A stretch of 64,000 nucleotides of DNA from Seriola aureovittata (lineage: Eukaryota > Chordata > Actinopteri > Carangiformes > Carangidae). The DNA lies in NCBI RefSeq assembly GCF_021018895.1, contig NC_079384.1, forward strand, positions 1,011,140 through 1,075,139, given 5' to 3'. Made by a program: the position numbers and the translations under genes. This document shows, piece by piece, positions 33,565-46,707 of this stretch. The notes beneath the pieces are model-generated. The model was not told where the DNA came from. It searched no databases and saw only the letters and a list, made by a program, of their open reading frames with translations. The first letter of the stretch is position 1. The number at the start of each line of letters is the position of its first letter.

Positions 33565-35678
33565 ATCTGAGACAACCTGAGAGAATTGGAAACGTGATTC
33601 TGCATCTCAATACTCCTACAAACCTTTTTTTATTTTTGGTGTTGTGTGATATGTTCTTGTCTTGAGGACACTTTCCCTTGAGGACAAAGTTCATATTTAA
33701 CTAAACTTACCAACTTACTAAAAGGAAGACTTGTCAACAACAACATTCAGGGTCCCCACTCTTTTCTCCCGATCATCCTCCAGGACTTTTTCGGTGTTGA
33801 TCTAGTGACGCCGGCCTCGCCTTCCACTCCATCTTGTCACAAACTCTGCGTTGTGTTGGTGAATAATGAAAGATGAAACGAGGACAGCTGTTGTCGTGCC
33901 GGGGGGACGATTGTATAACACATTAATGTCAGAACAGCAACTTCTCATGACCAGGTTTCCACATGCACACCTCTCCTCAGCCTGATGGCTTATCTCACTT
34001 CAGCCTCTTTACTCGTAACAGGAAGTGACGTCTTTAACGAGGTTAACCCCACCCACTGTGAGCTGCCGCTACAACAGTTCAACACGTCTGGTCTGGTCTA
34101 CCTGAACACCGCAGCACTGGGTTTGAAGTGACGCTAACAAAGATGCTAGCACATTAAAAAGAGCTGTTAGCGAGCATTTAGCCGGTGTTTGGCTAATTCA
34201 TTATATTGACCACAGCTTCACATTTATTATTATCCAACTCTCAGCAACGAACCAACTCCGCCGGAGCTGAATCACAAACCCTAAACCTTTAGCTACAGGC
34301 TAAACAAGCTAGCAAGCAGCTGAAGCAAACACGCTAACCCCATTATTCAACAGTTTAAAAAGAGTTGGGAAGAATACCTTCATCTTTAAGCTCATTAAAA
34401 AGGATTCATTAAAGGATAATGTAACTTATTCTGAAGAGTTTTGGCCACTAACGTAAATCATCCAACCTGCAGCATGTGAAGTGACTTCAGGCTGCGTTCA
34501 CAGCATTGTCCAAATACTGCCGTCCATAAACTAGCCTACATGCTTAGTTCTCCAGAGGTTTACCTTTAAATCCTTTACTTTATTTCCGCTCTTCACTCGC
34601 CCCTTTCATCCACCACTTTAAAAACTTCATACAATAAACACAACGTGCCCCACTTCTTATACCCACTCACGTATTTCCTGGATCAGGCTGGTCTGATTTT
34701 CAGTTTGCGGTTGGCAGATGAATCTCCTCCATGCTGTGCATCTTACTCGGTCGGTTCAGCCGACTGTACTCATCCAACTCTTAGATGAGATAATAAAAGT
34801 CTCTCTGGCTGGACATCATGTACTGTACCACATGAATAATAAAAACTCAGTTGAAAACTCTCAGCTCATGACTGAGCTCTGCAGCTGGACAGGAGAAATA
34901 AATCCTCCTGTTTAATCAGAGAGACTTCCAAAGCTCCTGAAAGTGCATTTGGACTGAAATCTTTACCAGTCAAATCACTGAGGGTGGGCTCTTTGAAGCT
35001 GGTTAAAGGGTAATTCAATATTCATTGATCGGTGCATTATTCACATGTTTTTGTCTTTAATGACGTGATAAAATCTTACTCATCACCTCCACTGTAGGGA
35101 TTTGGGAAATGCAGGTGTGAGATGTCTCTTATCTATACTGGATCTTTGCTGGTAGCTATGGTAACACATCAGCAGATTGGGCTTATGTGTTATGCTAACC
35201 CACGTACCCACTGTAGTCAGTGCTTAGCTCCTGGTGCTAAAATAGATGTTAATCATGGTTGCAACAGTTACCTACAGAATCACTTCCTCTTTAGCGACTT
35301 TGCCTACAAAATAAAAGTTTAAGAAAGTGTTTTTTTTGTTAAGCAAACCTTTATTTCAAGCTAGTGTGAGCTTTTATTCTGAAATGTTCTGACAGGAAGT
35401 TCAGGAAGGAATATTTCTGTCCACAGCACTGTGTCCACAGGCCGCTCATTAATCAAGCCAGTGGTTAATTAGCAATGTGAATGGACTGCAGGCGGCTGCA
35501 AGGATTTATTATAACAATAATTATTATTATGTTTTCATTTAAACTTGAACATCGTTGAGGTCAAAACTCTCATTTATGACGATGTCGAGGAGAAACTACC
35601 ATAAAGATACAAGTTAAAAGAAGAACATCAATTAAATCAAACATTAAAAATACAATTAATAATGTAACAGCAAAATCA
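33563..35678. other. no gene recognised; GCTA-rich island inside
   Basis: GCTAAC, GCTAGC and TTAGC words are dense at 34128-34330. A T-run lies near 35330-35338. Frames reach about 66 codons and none has a domain. Confidence 0.55.
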
Positions 35679-35755
35679 TATATACTGTGTATATATATAT
35701 ATATACACACACATATATATATACACACAGTATATATATATAGATAGATAGATAG
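35679..35755. repeat. (TA)n/(CA)n palindromic array with GATA end
   Basis: ATATACTGTGTATATATAT on the left is mirrored by ATATATACACACAGTATATA on the right around a CACACA centre. The approximately 64-bp block is therefore self-complementary and could extrude as a cruciform. Four GATA units follow. Confidence 0.9.
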
Positions 35756-36036
35756 ACTATATATCTCATGTCTTTTTCAATGACAGTTAAACATCAGTTC
35801 ACTGACACTTTTATTTAATACCTTGATTTAACCACAGTCTGCTTTGATGTGCGGGTTTTTGATGGAGCGCTAACGTCTGTCATTAACCACCATGAAGTAG
35901 GCTACGATAACACTGCCGTGACAAAGACAGTGGTTTCCATGGCAACTACCTCCCTTATTTGCCTGGCTTTTGCTGTGACCGAGTTGTGTTAGATGTAACC
36001 TATATTCCAGTGTCAGCAGCTCAGCAACTTTCTGAG

Positions 36037-36118
<82 letters not shown>
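36037..36118. repeat. (CA)n microsatellite with GCGCGC start
   Basis: About 38 CA units preceded by GCGCGC. The alternating purine-pyrimidine run gives it strong Z-DNA potential. Confidence 0.97.
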
Positions 36119-36123
<5 letters not shown>

Positions 36124-36670
36124 TGAAGGGGTTTTATCAACATTGGTTTTGAATCAAGCTCACCTTCATCCTCTGTAACTGCACACTTATACTTTTCAGA
36201 ATCAGACGTTCAGACGATAAACAGATAAACAGTTGGAGCAAAACTGACTTTTATTCTGTGATCTCTCCCAGATTCAGTCCGCTGCCTCTGAAACCTGTCG
36301 TTAATTAGGAAGTCCCCTCCTCCGACTGCTTCCACTGCGTCGACGCCTGGCTTCAAACAGCCTTCCCTCTGTGTCAGTTACATAATGACAAACACAGCAA
36401 AGGCTTGTCGTATCAAACCCCGAGCCGGACGCTGCGCGGGGACAATCCTCTTTCACCCCCCCCCCATTTTCCCACAGTTGAATTATACATTCGCTGCATT
36501 ATTCAACAAAGCTTTATTTATCTTTTCCTTGGGTTTTTAATCTTTGCCAGCGATGACTTTGTTCCAATATTAATGAAAGCTGCCCTTTAACTAAGACATC
36601 ATCTCTGGCAGGGTGACAGGCGTCAACCTCCAGATGAGCAATGACTTGATGACACTGATGCACAGCTTAC

Positions 36671-36672
<2 letters not shown>
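36119..36672. other. no gene recognised
   Basis: A C-run lies near 36457-36465. AT-rich non-repetitive sequence otherwise, with a 61-codon frame and no domain. Confidence 0.5.

Positions 36673-36756
<84 letters not shown>
36673..36756. repeat. (CA)n microsatellite
   Basis: About 42 uninterrupted CA units. Confidence 0.97.
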
Positions 36757-36757
<1 letters not shown>

Positions 36758-37331
36758 TTTCCTACACAGTATTTGAATGCTGCTGTCATTTAGACTCGTT
36801 TTTGTTTAATAAAATTTGATGTTAATTAATAAATGAAACTTCAGTACATAATAACTGTCTCTTCATGGTAAAACAGCAGATTTTAAAGTGGCCGGCTCGG
36901 GGAACACCTGTGCCGTCATCGTGTTGTGTAATCAGCGTGGTGACGTGACACACCTGTCAGGTAGAGGATGATCATGACTAAAGGAGAAACACATCTGTGA
37001 AGAACATATGAGCTAAAGAAGCCGTTTGTGTGGTTAGAGAAAGATGTCAAACTTAAATTTTAACTCAGGAAAAAACAAAAGTGCTGCGTTCATATTCATG
37101 TTCATACTGTCGATCGTGTGTATTTCTCACCGTCCCGTCTGAAGTCAGCGGTGACGAGCGGCGAGACGAACGTGAAGCAGAGTGCAGAGGAGTCAGATCC
37201 GCGCTGGGAGGAGAGCAACAGAAAATAGAAATATTCAAGTACCTTATAACTATAATGAAGCACAGTATATGAATAAGTACATAATTCATTCTGGGGCTGT
37301 CATACATACTGTACATTCTCCTCTCACACAC
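36757..37331. other. no gene recognised
   Basis: Short frames only. CpG words are slightly more frequent at 37100-37210. Confidence 0.5.
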
Positions 37332-37356
37332 ATATATATATATATATATATAATAT

Positions 37357-37433
<77 letters not shown>

Positions 37434-37442
37434 GGGGGGGGG
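37332..37442. repeat. (TA)n microsatellite followed by a G-run
   Basis: About 100 bp of alternating TA with three AA or TT phase slips, then nine G at 37434-37442. Long TA runs melt and extrude easily and are prone to assembly error. Confidence 0.96.
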
Positions 37443-40136
37443 CTGTAGCTGCTCACGCTGGTCAATCTCCTGGTAAAGCTTTACAGAAGTACAAATTTGA
37501 TAACGTGGAGATTATCGGTGTTGAAATCACAAACTAATAAAACGTGAGGGGAGAGCGAGGTGGGGTCACATGACGTATCCCTGGGAATCATCACTTTGGA
37601 TCTAAAATAAACAGGTTTCAAAATAAAACCACTCTTGGTTTAACTTGGTTTAAACTAAGTTTCTCTGTGCGCCCCAAAGGGCAAGTGTGTCCTGTTTCAT
37701 TTGCCACTAGAGATGATGATTGAACCTCTTCATACTGCTTTGCCTGTTTCCAACAGAAAGGTTGGTGATGACTTGGGGGGAGTCGTTTATCTCCAGGAAG
37801 GAGGAAGAAGATTTAGTTTGTGTTTTCCTGTTGTGAAAACACAAACTTTAACTCTGACTGGCATCTAGACTCCTCGACGACGGCTGCAACGTGAAGTGTG
37901 CGACTTTAACGTCCGACAGAAGAAGAGGGAAACAACATCATCTCCTCCGACGCCGTCTGCACTTTCACGACCAGTCGGCTCAACAAAACACTGTTGAGCC
38001 CACACTCGAACAGAAGCCTTTGCAGACGTGGCTCTTTGAAAGCGATATGCAGAGTAGGAAATAGGAGTCATTTTACAGCTGGTACAAAATGCATCCGAGC
38101 AGAGGCTGCGTCTGAGAAGCTGAATACGTCTCTGTGTTGTCTGAGCTGCACAACTCAAGGCTGTGAAGCTGAGAGGGAGGCGGGAGGAGACGCTGCTCCA
38201 GCTCTCCTGATTCCACCAGGACTGGATGTGAAGTGCTCCTCTGCCCTTTGCTCCTCCCCTGCGATCTCGCTTTCAATTATTAGTTTTCTTCCCATTTCTT
38301 TTTTTTTTTTGCAGAGGGGCAGAGGGGGTGTGAAGAGGGAAGGGGTGACACGACCTGATACATATCACATCAGCCTAACGGAGGACGACTCATTGTCAGA
38401 TTTCCTCTTGATTAGACTCAGGCAACAGAGCGGCGGAAGAGAAAAAGCGTCGGAGGGTCCAGAGGAGCACACAGGCCTGATAACAGGCAATCAGAGGGAG
38501 TCACAGTTCAGCCTGTACGTGGCTCGCCGGCTGTGATCGTGCTGAGGCCGCCACAGCTCAGAGTTGTTGTCTGGATAATGAGGCGGCTCATACTGTACAC
38601 ACAGAACAAAGACGTGCTGCACACGGTCGAAGGCGGGAACAGCAAAGAGCAGCATGAGCTGTATGTGCATTTAAACACACACTCCACAGGCCCTGCTCCT
38701 CAGCTTGTCTTACAGTATTGCATCTGCAGCGTCCCTTTCCCGCCATGAAGCCCCCCCCCCTTCAGGGAATAACTCGCCATTATTGAGCCTTACAGTTCAC
38801 AGGGATCTGGAGGACTCGCACAACTGCAGCTCCTGACTTTCCAATCAGGCAAATCAGATCTGAGAACGACCCTTCAGAGGAATTTACTGTTGAAATGCTG
38901 AAGCAGATCCTTTGGTGAGGGGCGTTAATGGAGGAGACAGCGTGGTGACGCGGCTGATGGGAGGAGACTGCTTGTTGAATGAGATGCAGGTGCAGAGAGC
39001 TCAGGTGACTGCAGGGGGAACAGGTGAGAGGACAGGTGGTGGGTGACTGGAGGCGTGGACTGAATGTAGAGGCACCACCTTCTGTTTCAGGACCAGTCTG
39101 ATGTAGTGAATCTGATCAGTCTAATACAAACACCACGTCTCCGTTCCATTGATCGCCTCTCGGCTGATTGACTTTCAGCAGCTGGTGTGAACAAAATAAT
39201 CCCAACTGCGTGTTCACTTCCGAGCTTTAAACCACGCCTCCGCCTCCATCAGCAGGTGGAGCTGCTGCGTGTCAGCGGGGAGAACATCACGCTGCTCTTT
39301 TAGCCAGTGGCACGCTGTAATCACTTCCTGTTTACATGGCAACCTTGGATGTTAAAACAACAAGGAGCTTAATTACTGAAGAAACACATGTAAACATCAT
39401 GATGTCTGATTCCAGAGGTTTATATTTGTTCTGCAGTTTTATTGAGTTGTGACTGTGAAGTTAATGAAATCCAAACACTTCCTCCATATTGACAGTTCTA
39501 TACAGTTTGTATTTCACACAGCATTAACTCCCTCAGTACAACAGCAGTCACGTCTCTGCCGCTCTCAGCTGCCCTCTGCAGCACTTCCCATGATGCTTTA
39601 GGGGATGTAAAGTCTCGCTGGAAGGTCAGGGAAGGCGGCAGGTAGGCCGACTCCTCCTTTTATTTACAGCGCTCTCCGTTACACGTGCAACTCAAGCTAA
39701 GTAACAAAACACAACTGTTGTGGGTTTTGGTTTTAGAAATGACTTCTGACGGATATCAAAACTTTCCATTCACTGAGTCACGAACACAAATCAACGGCCG
39801 AACTGCAGCAGCTGGTTTCACTGGAGAACTTGACTTGAGTTTGATTCCGTCGAGTTTCAGTTGATAAACTTTTATTTGTGCGGCTCACCTTGTCTTCCTT
39901 CGTGCGCTCACCTGCAGACGGCCAGCTGGCTGGATCCGGATGCATCCGCCGGTTGTTTACTTCCTCCTCAGTTTCCTTGGCAACGGACCCATTAGTGCTC
40001 ATTACCACGGCCCCAGTGGTAAAGGCAAAGGAGCTGGAATGGAGACCTGCATCTCCTGTGTTTCACATTACACAGACTTAATAGACAGGGGTATAGAGAA
40101 ATAATGATGTCTAATCTCACCACACACCTGTCAGAG
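37443..40136. other. no gene recognised; one open frame of 180 codons
   Basis: A plus frame at 37994-38536 stays open for 180 codons but has no recognisable domain. A T-run followed by GCAG at 38300-38314 has the shape of a splice acceptor, and the downstream part stays open to 38536. A C-run lies at 38751-38760. I do not call a gene; see the findings. Confidence 0.45.
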
Positions 40137-40157
40137 GTGTGTGTGTGTGTGTGTGTG
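40137..40157. repeat. (GT)n microsatellite, short
   Basis: About ten GT units. Confidence 0.95.
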
Positions 40158-41598
40158 ATTTGGCTTTCAAATGTGTGGAGGTGATCAGCTGGCTGATGTG
40201 ATCGAGCAGGATAATTGTTCTGTGCTTCAGTAATGGACGCAGCGCGGCGGAGGGATATGGGTGAAGCAACTGTTGAATTCTTCCAGAAGACGGACATTTC
40301 CCGCCGAGGGTGAACGGCGCTCAGCAGTTGGACACACTTCTCTCTGAAGTCTGACTGTTTTATTGAAGCCACTGGTTCCCATGAGTCAACAAGTGAAGCG
40401 TCCTCTGCTTTCACTTCGATCGTCAGAGTTAAGATAAGAAATACTCAGATCTTCTTCGTATTGTTACGAGTCAGATTTGGGCCGCCAACATTTTAAAGAC
40501 TTTCAAGTGGCCATGAGCTGGAAAAGGTTGGGACTCACTGACCATCTCCAACCCCCACCTCCTCACCCTCCTGCCCTTTCCTGCTCCTCTCAATCCAACC
40601 TGCCCCGACATCCGACCCTGAACCATCAGAAACCCAGGAGGAGACAAACCTCACCTTCTCGTCTGGAAGGTTCTGCACCGGGCTCCAAACAGACAGTTGT
40701 GTGTTCTTGTAGGAAAAGCTCTTCACACTGGATGAGTCGCCTGCCGATGGCGAATCTAAAGCTCACGGGAAGCTCCATATCTTCGGCTGAGTCGTGTGGA
40801 ATCAGGGACGGTTTTTACCAGAAGGTCACATTTAAAACCTTCTGGCTCCGCTGACTTGCAGCAGTCTGTAGAGGAGATGTACAAAGAGAGCGACGTGTTC
40901 ACACAGGAAGAAGAGTTCATCACGTCACCTACCTGCAGAGAGCTCCTGCTCCTCCCTGATAACACACACTCCAATTTCATCCGTCTGGTTTGCCGCTCGC
41001 GTCCATTAAGTCATTTGTAATACACTGTGCATTCTCTCATTTAAAAATAATAGATGGAATCAGCAGGGGAGCTCACCATCGGCTGATAACCAGGAAATGG
41101 TCTGTGATTTAATAGAATTTGTCACATTTCACCGACAAACACTTCTTCTATCTTAACAAGTCATTTGGTTCTGATCCAATTTTCTAAACATGTTTTTCTT
41201 AAAATGAGGAGTCGGACCACGCGGATGATATAATTGTACTTGTCCTCAAACACACTCTGACTGTCAGATTTACTTGTTCTCACAGAATGAGAAGTTCTGT
41301 TTCAATAACTGATGATATTTCAGGGTCAAAGTATTAATGTAGAAACACTCGAGATTCATCTGGGAACAGCAAATTATAAGCAGCTGCTCAGATGATGAAC
41401 CAGTAGATACTGTGCCTCTCTCTCTTTTCACTCCCTCACTTTTTAATTGATCAAAACTCATTAACGGATATTATTTAACGACTTCAATCATTCCTCTAGA
41501 AAAACCCAGACTAAACAAAATGTCCCAACACACACACACAGTCATATTATAATGTTATCCATCCTGCTCAGTGTCTCTGTGTCTGCTGCATGTCAGAG

Positions 41599-41600
<2 letters not shown>
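40158..41600. other. no gene recognised
   Basis: Overlapping frames of 125 codons (plus) and 140 codons (minus) show no domain. A short inverted pair (AGAAGGTCACATTTAAAACC and the following TTCTGG) near 40820-40843 is not extended. Confidence 0.5.

Positions 41601-41671
<71 letters not shown>
41601..41671. repeat. (GT)n microsatellite, left arm of GT/CA inverted pair
   Basis: About 35 uninterrupted GT units. With the CA block at 41760 it forms an inverted pair with a spacer of about 88 bp. Confidence 0.97.
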
Positions 41672-41673
<2 letters not shown>

Positions 41674-41758
41674 GCCTTGATATAGAAGGAAAACAGATTC
41701 TTCAGCCAGTGGACAGGGTGACACAGGAGGGAAAACAGCACACTCAGCAACAACCTTC

Positions 41759-41759
<1 letters not shown>

Positions 41760-41818
<59 letters not shown>

Positions 41819-41873
41819 CACTCACACACACTCTCACTCACACACACTCACACACACACACACACTCACACAC
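41760..41873. repeat. (CA)n microsatellite with CTCA variants, right arm
   Basis: About 27 pure CA units, then roughly 60 bp of CACA interspersed with CTCTCACTCA. Complementary to the GT block 88 bp upstream. Confidence 0.96.
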
Positions 41874-42594
41874 CTTTATGAAGACATCTGAGTTTATACA
41901 CGAAGCTGTGAAGGAGTTTGACAAATTATCACAAGAGAGGAAGAGAAAGTGTGTTATAGAAAACTCACTTCCACGTCTCTGCATCTGTATCCAGATATTT
42001 CTCCTTCAGAATAAAAGCACCTCCCTCCTCCTGACGACATCATCTCTCCCCCGGCTACACAACACCTCCGTATAAGAAGTGAATGCTATCGTCCTGCACA
42101 TCTCTCCCCTGGGCTGTCTGATAAGAGGTAATTGCCTCTTTGCTTATCTGAGGCCTAAGATTAGGAAGGAAGTACAGTCCTGAGCCCCCCCCCCCCAAGA
42201 ACCGAGCAGTGAAACCAGATAACTTTGCATTAGGGACAGTGGAGGCAGCATGAGCAGATACATATGGAGGGCTACGGCCAGATTAGACATTCATGCTAAA
42301 ATATATAACTCATGTGCTTCCTGTGCTCCGCAGAACTAATTAAACTTTTAATCTAAGACCCAAACGCACATCTGAACACATTCAATAACCTCAGTGTCAA
42401 GAATATCTGGAGCTCACAACCAGCGCTGGAGGGCGACGTTTAAAATGTATTCTGAGACAGAATGCACGCCATGATGTTTGTCACCTAGGTTACTCAGTAC
42501 AGGTAATACTATGATTCAGTTTTCTTCTTCTTCTGCATTAAACTGGCTGAACACATCTCAATAGGGGCGTGTATCAAGTAAAACAGCAGGTTGA
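41874..42594. other. no gene; possible regulatory sequence
   Basis: Besides a C-run at 42185-42196, 42110-42420 is non-repetitive and rich in GATA/TTATC-type and AATTA-type words (CTGATAAGAGGTAATTGCC, GCTTATCTGAGG, CCAGATAACTTTGC, CTAATTAAAC). This is the texture of many vertebrate enhancers, but conservation is untested. Confidence 0.3.
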
Positions 42595-42760
42595 ACCACA
42601 GACTGTAAATAAAGATGGACGTCGTCTCCGTGACGTCACCCGCAGGTTTCTGAAGCTCAGAGTGGGCTGCTGCACCGGTGCCATCTTGGCAGTGCATGAC
42701 TCCGCCCCCTAACTCCCAGCTAATCCAAAAATGGGCAAAGAGGAGGGGTGTGGGTGGAGC
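42595..42760 (+). mobile_element. dispersed repeat family A, copy 2
   Basis: Matches 3629-3790 in order and orientation, including CCACAGACTGTAA, AAAGATGGACGTCG, GTGACGTCACCC, GCCATCTTGGCAGTG, AACTCCCAGCTAATCC and GAGGAGGGG. It extends past the other copy with GTGGGTGGAGCTTCAT. Confidence 0.8.
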
Positions 42761-45410
42761 TTCATAATTATTATATATTTAATTAAATTAAAATTCATTC
42801 ATTCATTTTGTCCTCCTTGGTCACAGTAAATTAAAGTAAAACTGTAATATTAAAACAAAGAATTCACACACACACACATACACAAAATGAGGTTTTCTAT
42901 TTTAAAATTCAAAACCGAATGAGAGGGTAAATTAAAATGATGTGTGTCTGTAAACAAATCACTAAGAGCTTTGGGCTGCAATACTCATATTTTTAATGGT
43001 TTTAAAATTTAATAACAAAGATAATTGCTCACTGCTGATACGTCAGTGTCTGGACAAACACAGAAAAGAACCCAGACACCCACATGCAGCACTTCAGCTG
43101 AACTACTCACAGTAACAGATGAAAGGTGAAGAGAAAGTCGACGTTGTGAACAGGAAAGACATGGTTAGACTCAGTCGTCCTGCCGGAGCTGCAGTTCCTC
43201 TGAATGTCACATTTAAAACCAGCTCAGTCATCTGAAAACTGAATGTACAGCCACGTTCAGCATCTGGACTGACACTGACCACTGCTCCGCTCTCGCCTCC
43301 TCTCGGTCTGGCAGTAAGTGTGATATTGTTTCAGATCGATTGATAGACTACAGTCATTGAGAGTTTGGATCTAACTCCCTACGGCTCTCAGGGTTAAATA
43401 TTTTGTGCTGTAGCTGCTATAAATCAGTTTCCTCGATGTGCCCTGAATTCTACTTCCCATTAATTAAAAAGGATTAGTGAGAATTAATTGGTGGGCCTTG
43501 TAAGCCACCTTATCAAATGTACATTGCTTATTGAGGCAGAGTAATTGAAAGGAAACCCACACCCCAGGAGCTCCATCTGTTGTGCTGAGGACCTCTCTGC
43601 ACTCAGACAACAGGTTAGAGGCGACGCACGCGACAAGAGTTTGGATTTTGATGTGGACTCAGATGAAGTCAGACTTCACCAACGGCGGGAAACCAGGGAC
43701 GAGAAGCTCCGCTCACGGTTTGGCTTCAGGGTCGTCCCCCGGCGCCTCCTCCGCCACAAAGACGCTACAAAAAGCAGCTTAATTAGTTCAAGGAATCTAG
43801 TGTCAATCAACCCTGAGGGACAACTACACACACAAACACACACCGGGGCATTTAATTATCCACTAGTCACTATCATAAAGTTTTAATCTATAATGCTGCA
43901 CATATCCGATACCTCTGCAAGTTGGGACGCTTAAGACGTCTTGGCTTTTACTGTACATTCATTAAATAACCTTAAAATATTAGAGTACTTAATGCCTCAT
44001 ATCGGCTGAACAGTGGATGACAGATGTAGCTACCTGCACTTTATTGATTTCACAGCTGCTGTTGATTTAATTTAAATTATGCAATAATATATTAATATTT
44101 TAACCATTTTAGCAATTGCATATAAAGGAGAAAGTGGAGGCTACATGTGTATTTTATTTTCATATAATTATGTCAAAGTTAACAGAACATGAAGCGTTGG
44201 GTGAAGGGCAGGACGTTCTGCACACATGATTTAATCCACACCTGCCGACCAATCAGGATCCAGAATTGTAGCTGCCACAGTACGACACAGTTTAACTTTA
44301 GTTTTTAGCTCCATTTAAAACTTACTGTATAATTACAGGCTGTTTTCCTGTAGGAAACGAGCCCACAGGTCGTCTGTGCGGCAGGCTGTTATGACATCAT
44401 AGTTAGGTTTTGTTGCTAGGCGACATCTAGTGGCCGTAGTGATGACGACAGGAGCGAAGGGGAAAGTGTCGGTGACGTAGAATAAAGAGAGACAGAGTTC
44501 TCGCCATGTTGTTATTGTTATAACCATGACAACCAATATGTCTGCTGCCGTAGGGGTGCTACCTCAGGAGACGCCCGTGTGGTTGTTCAGGTCGTCCGTG
44601 TGTCTCGGCCCCGCTCGACCTTCACTCGTGTGTTTCACTGGATGAAGAGTCGCGTTAGTTCAGGCACTTAATCAGCTGCTGTCACTGGTGTCGCTTTGAC
44701 AACATCCTCATACTCCTGATCATTACCGCTCTGTCAGCGGGTTTATTTGCTCCGACCTGCTTCACGCTGCTCTTCCAGCTGAGTTGATTGATTTCCCCTC
44801 ACCGTCCCCCCCACCCCTCCATATTGGGTAATGGCATCACTTACCCGATGCACCGTGTATCTTGCATGACTCGGTGATCTGAGTGCGTTGGGGTGTGCTC
44901 TCTCCTCAACCTTGTGTTCGTTGAGAGGAAGCGTCAGCAGCTGAGACCACACACCACACAGCAGCGCCCACAGGAAACCTCACAATCAAATACAGATCCT
45001 ACTGGGGAATCTGAGCATGCACAGGAAAGAGATAAAAGCTAGAAGAGAATTTAAGTTGACTGTCAGTGACAGAGGACTCTGTCCAGAAAACCCTCTATTG
45101 TCAAACCTCTTCCTCCTCGCTCGGTATTTCTGCTTTTTTGGGGCATTTCTGCCTCTTTTTTTTTTTTTTTGACAGTGATCACTCGTTAGACCGACAGATG
45201 ATATAACATCCTGACATTATTCTAGCAGCATACACAACTAAAACGCTCATGCTCCATGTTGTATGTATTTCAGCCCCGACAGAACTGAGGTGGACGCGAG
45301 GCTGTAGGACTTCAGGTTCTGGTTTCAGGTTCTTCTGACTTGTTTTGTTTCCGTAGTCTAGAATGATTTGGGATTAGGATCGAAGGATCAGTCCACCACC
45401 TTGGTCTGAA
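42761..45410. other. no gene recognised; AT-rich start, enhancer-like block at 43.4 kb
   Basis: 42765-42800 is AT-rich with ATTC repeats. The block 43380-43560 is non-repetitive and rich in homeodomain-type words (CCATTAATTAAAAAGG, GAGAATTAATTGG, AGTAATTGAAAGG). A T-run of 15 lies at 45156-45170. Frames up to 113 codons show no domain. Confidence 0.45.
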
Positions 45411-45610
45411 TTTAAAGCTCCATGTTTCTTCTTCTTCTGTCTTTTATTTGAAGTGTTGATCCATCAGAAGATATAAAAACCATTTCAGTGTAGTTTTACA
45501 TCTCCTCTCTCAGGCTTCTCTCTGGAGCTCTAGTAACAACAGGTCTGTGAGCCAATCAGAAGAGAGGAGGCTCTGAGCCTCTCTTCTGATTGGTTTTCTT
45601 CACTAGATCT
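45411..45610 (-). mobile_element. dispersed repeat family B, copy 3 with hairpin
   Basis: Inverse of 29700-29901. It has TTTAAAGCTCCATGTTTCTT, the AAGTGTTGATCCATCAGAAG block, GTAGTTTTACATCTCCTCTC, GGCTTCTCTCTGGAG and TAGTAACAACAGGTC. The palindrome at 45552-45593 has arms CCAATCAGAAGAGAGG and CCTCTCTTCTGATTGG around a short loop. Confidence 0.8.
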
Positions 45611-45741
45611 ATAAAAGAATCAGTGCTGTTGAAGGATGAAAAGTTATTACTATACTACTTCTTCTACACGCGCATGGGACTGTTCATTAGGACTGGAGAG
45701 AGCATTTTTATTTCACTTCATATAATGTACAGTTTGATTTG

Positions 45742-46707
<966 letters not shown>

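Noticed and set aside
40477..40854. 125-codon Pro-rich plus frame and the overlapping 140-codon minus frame upstream
   Set aside because: Composition follows local C-rich runs; no domain, and both strands are open nearby.
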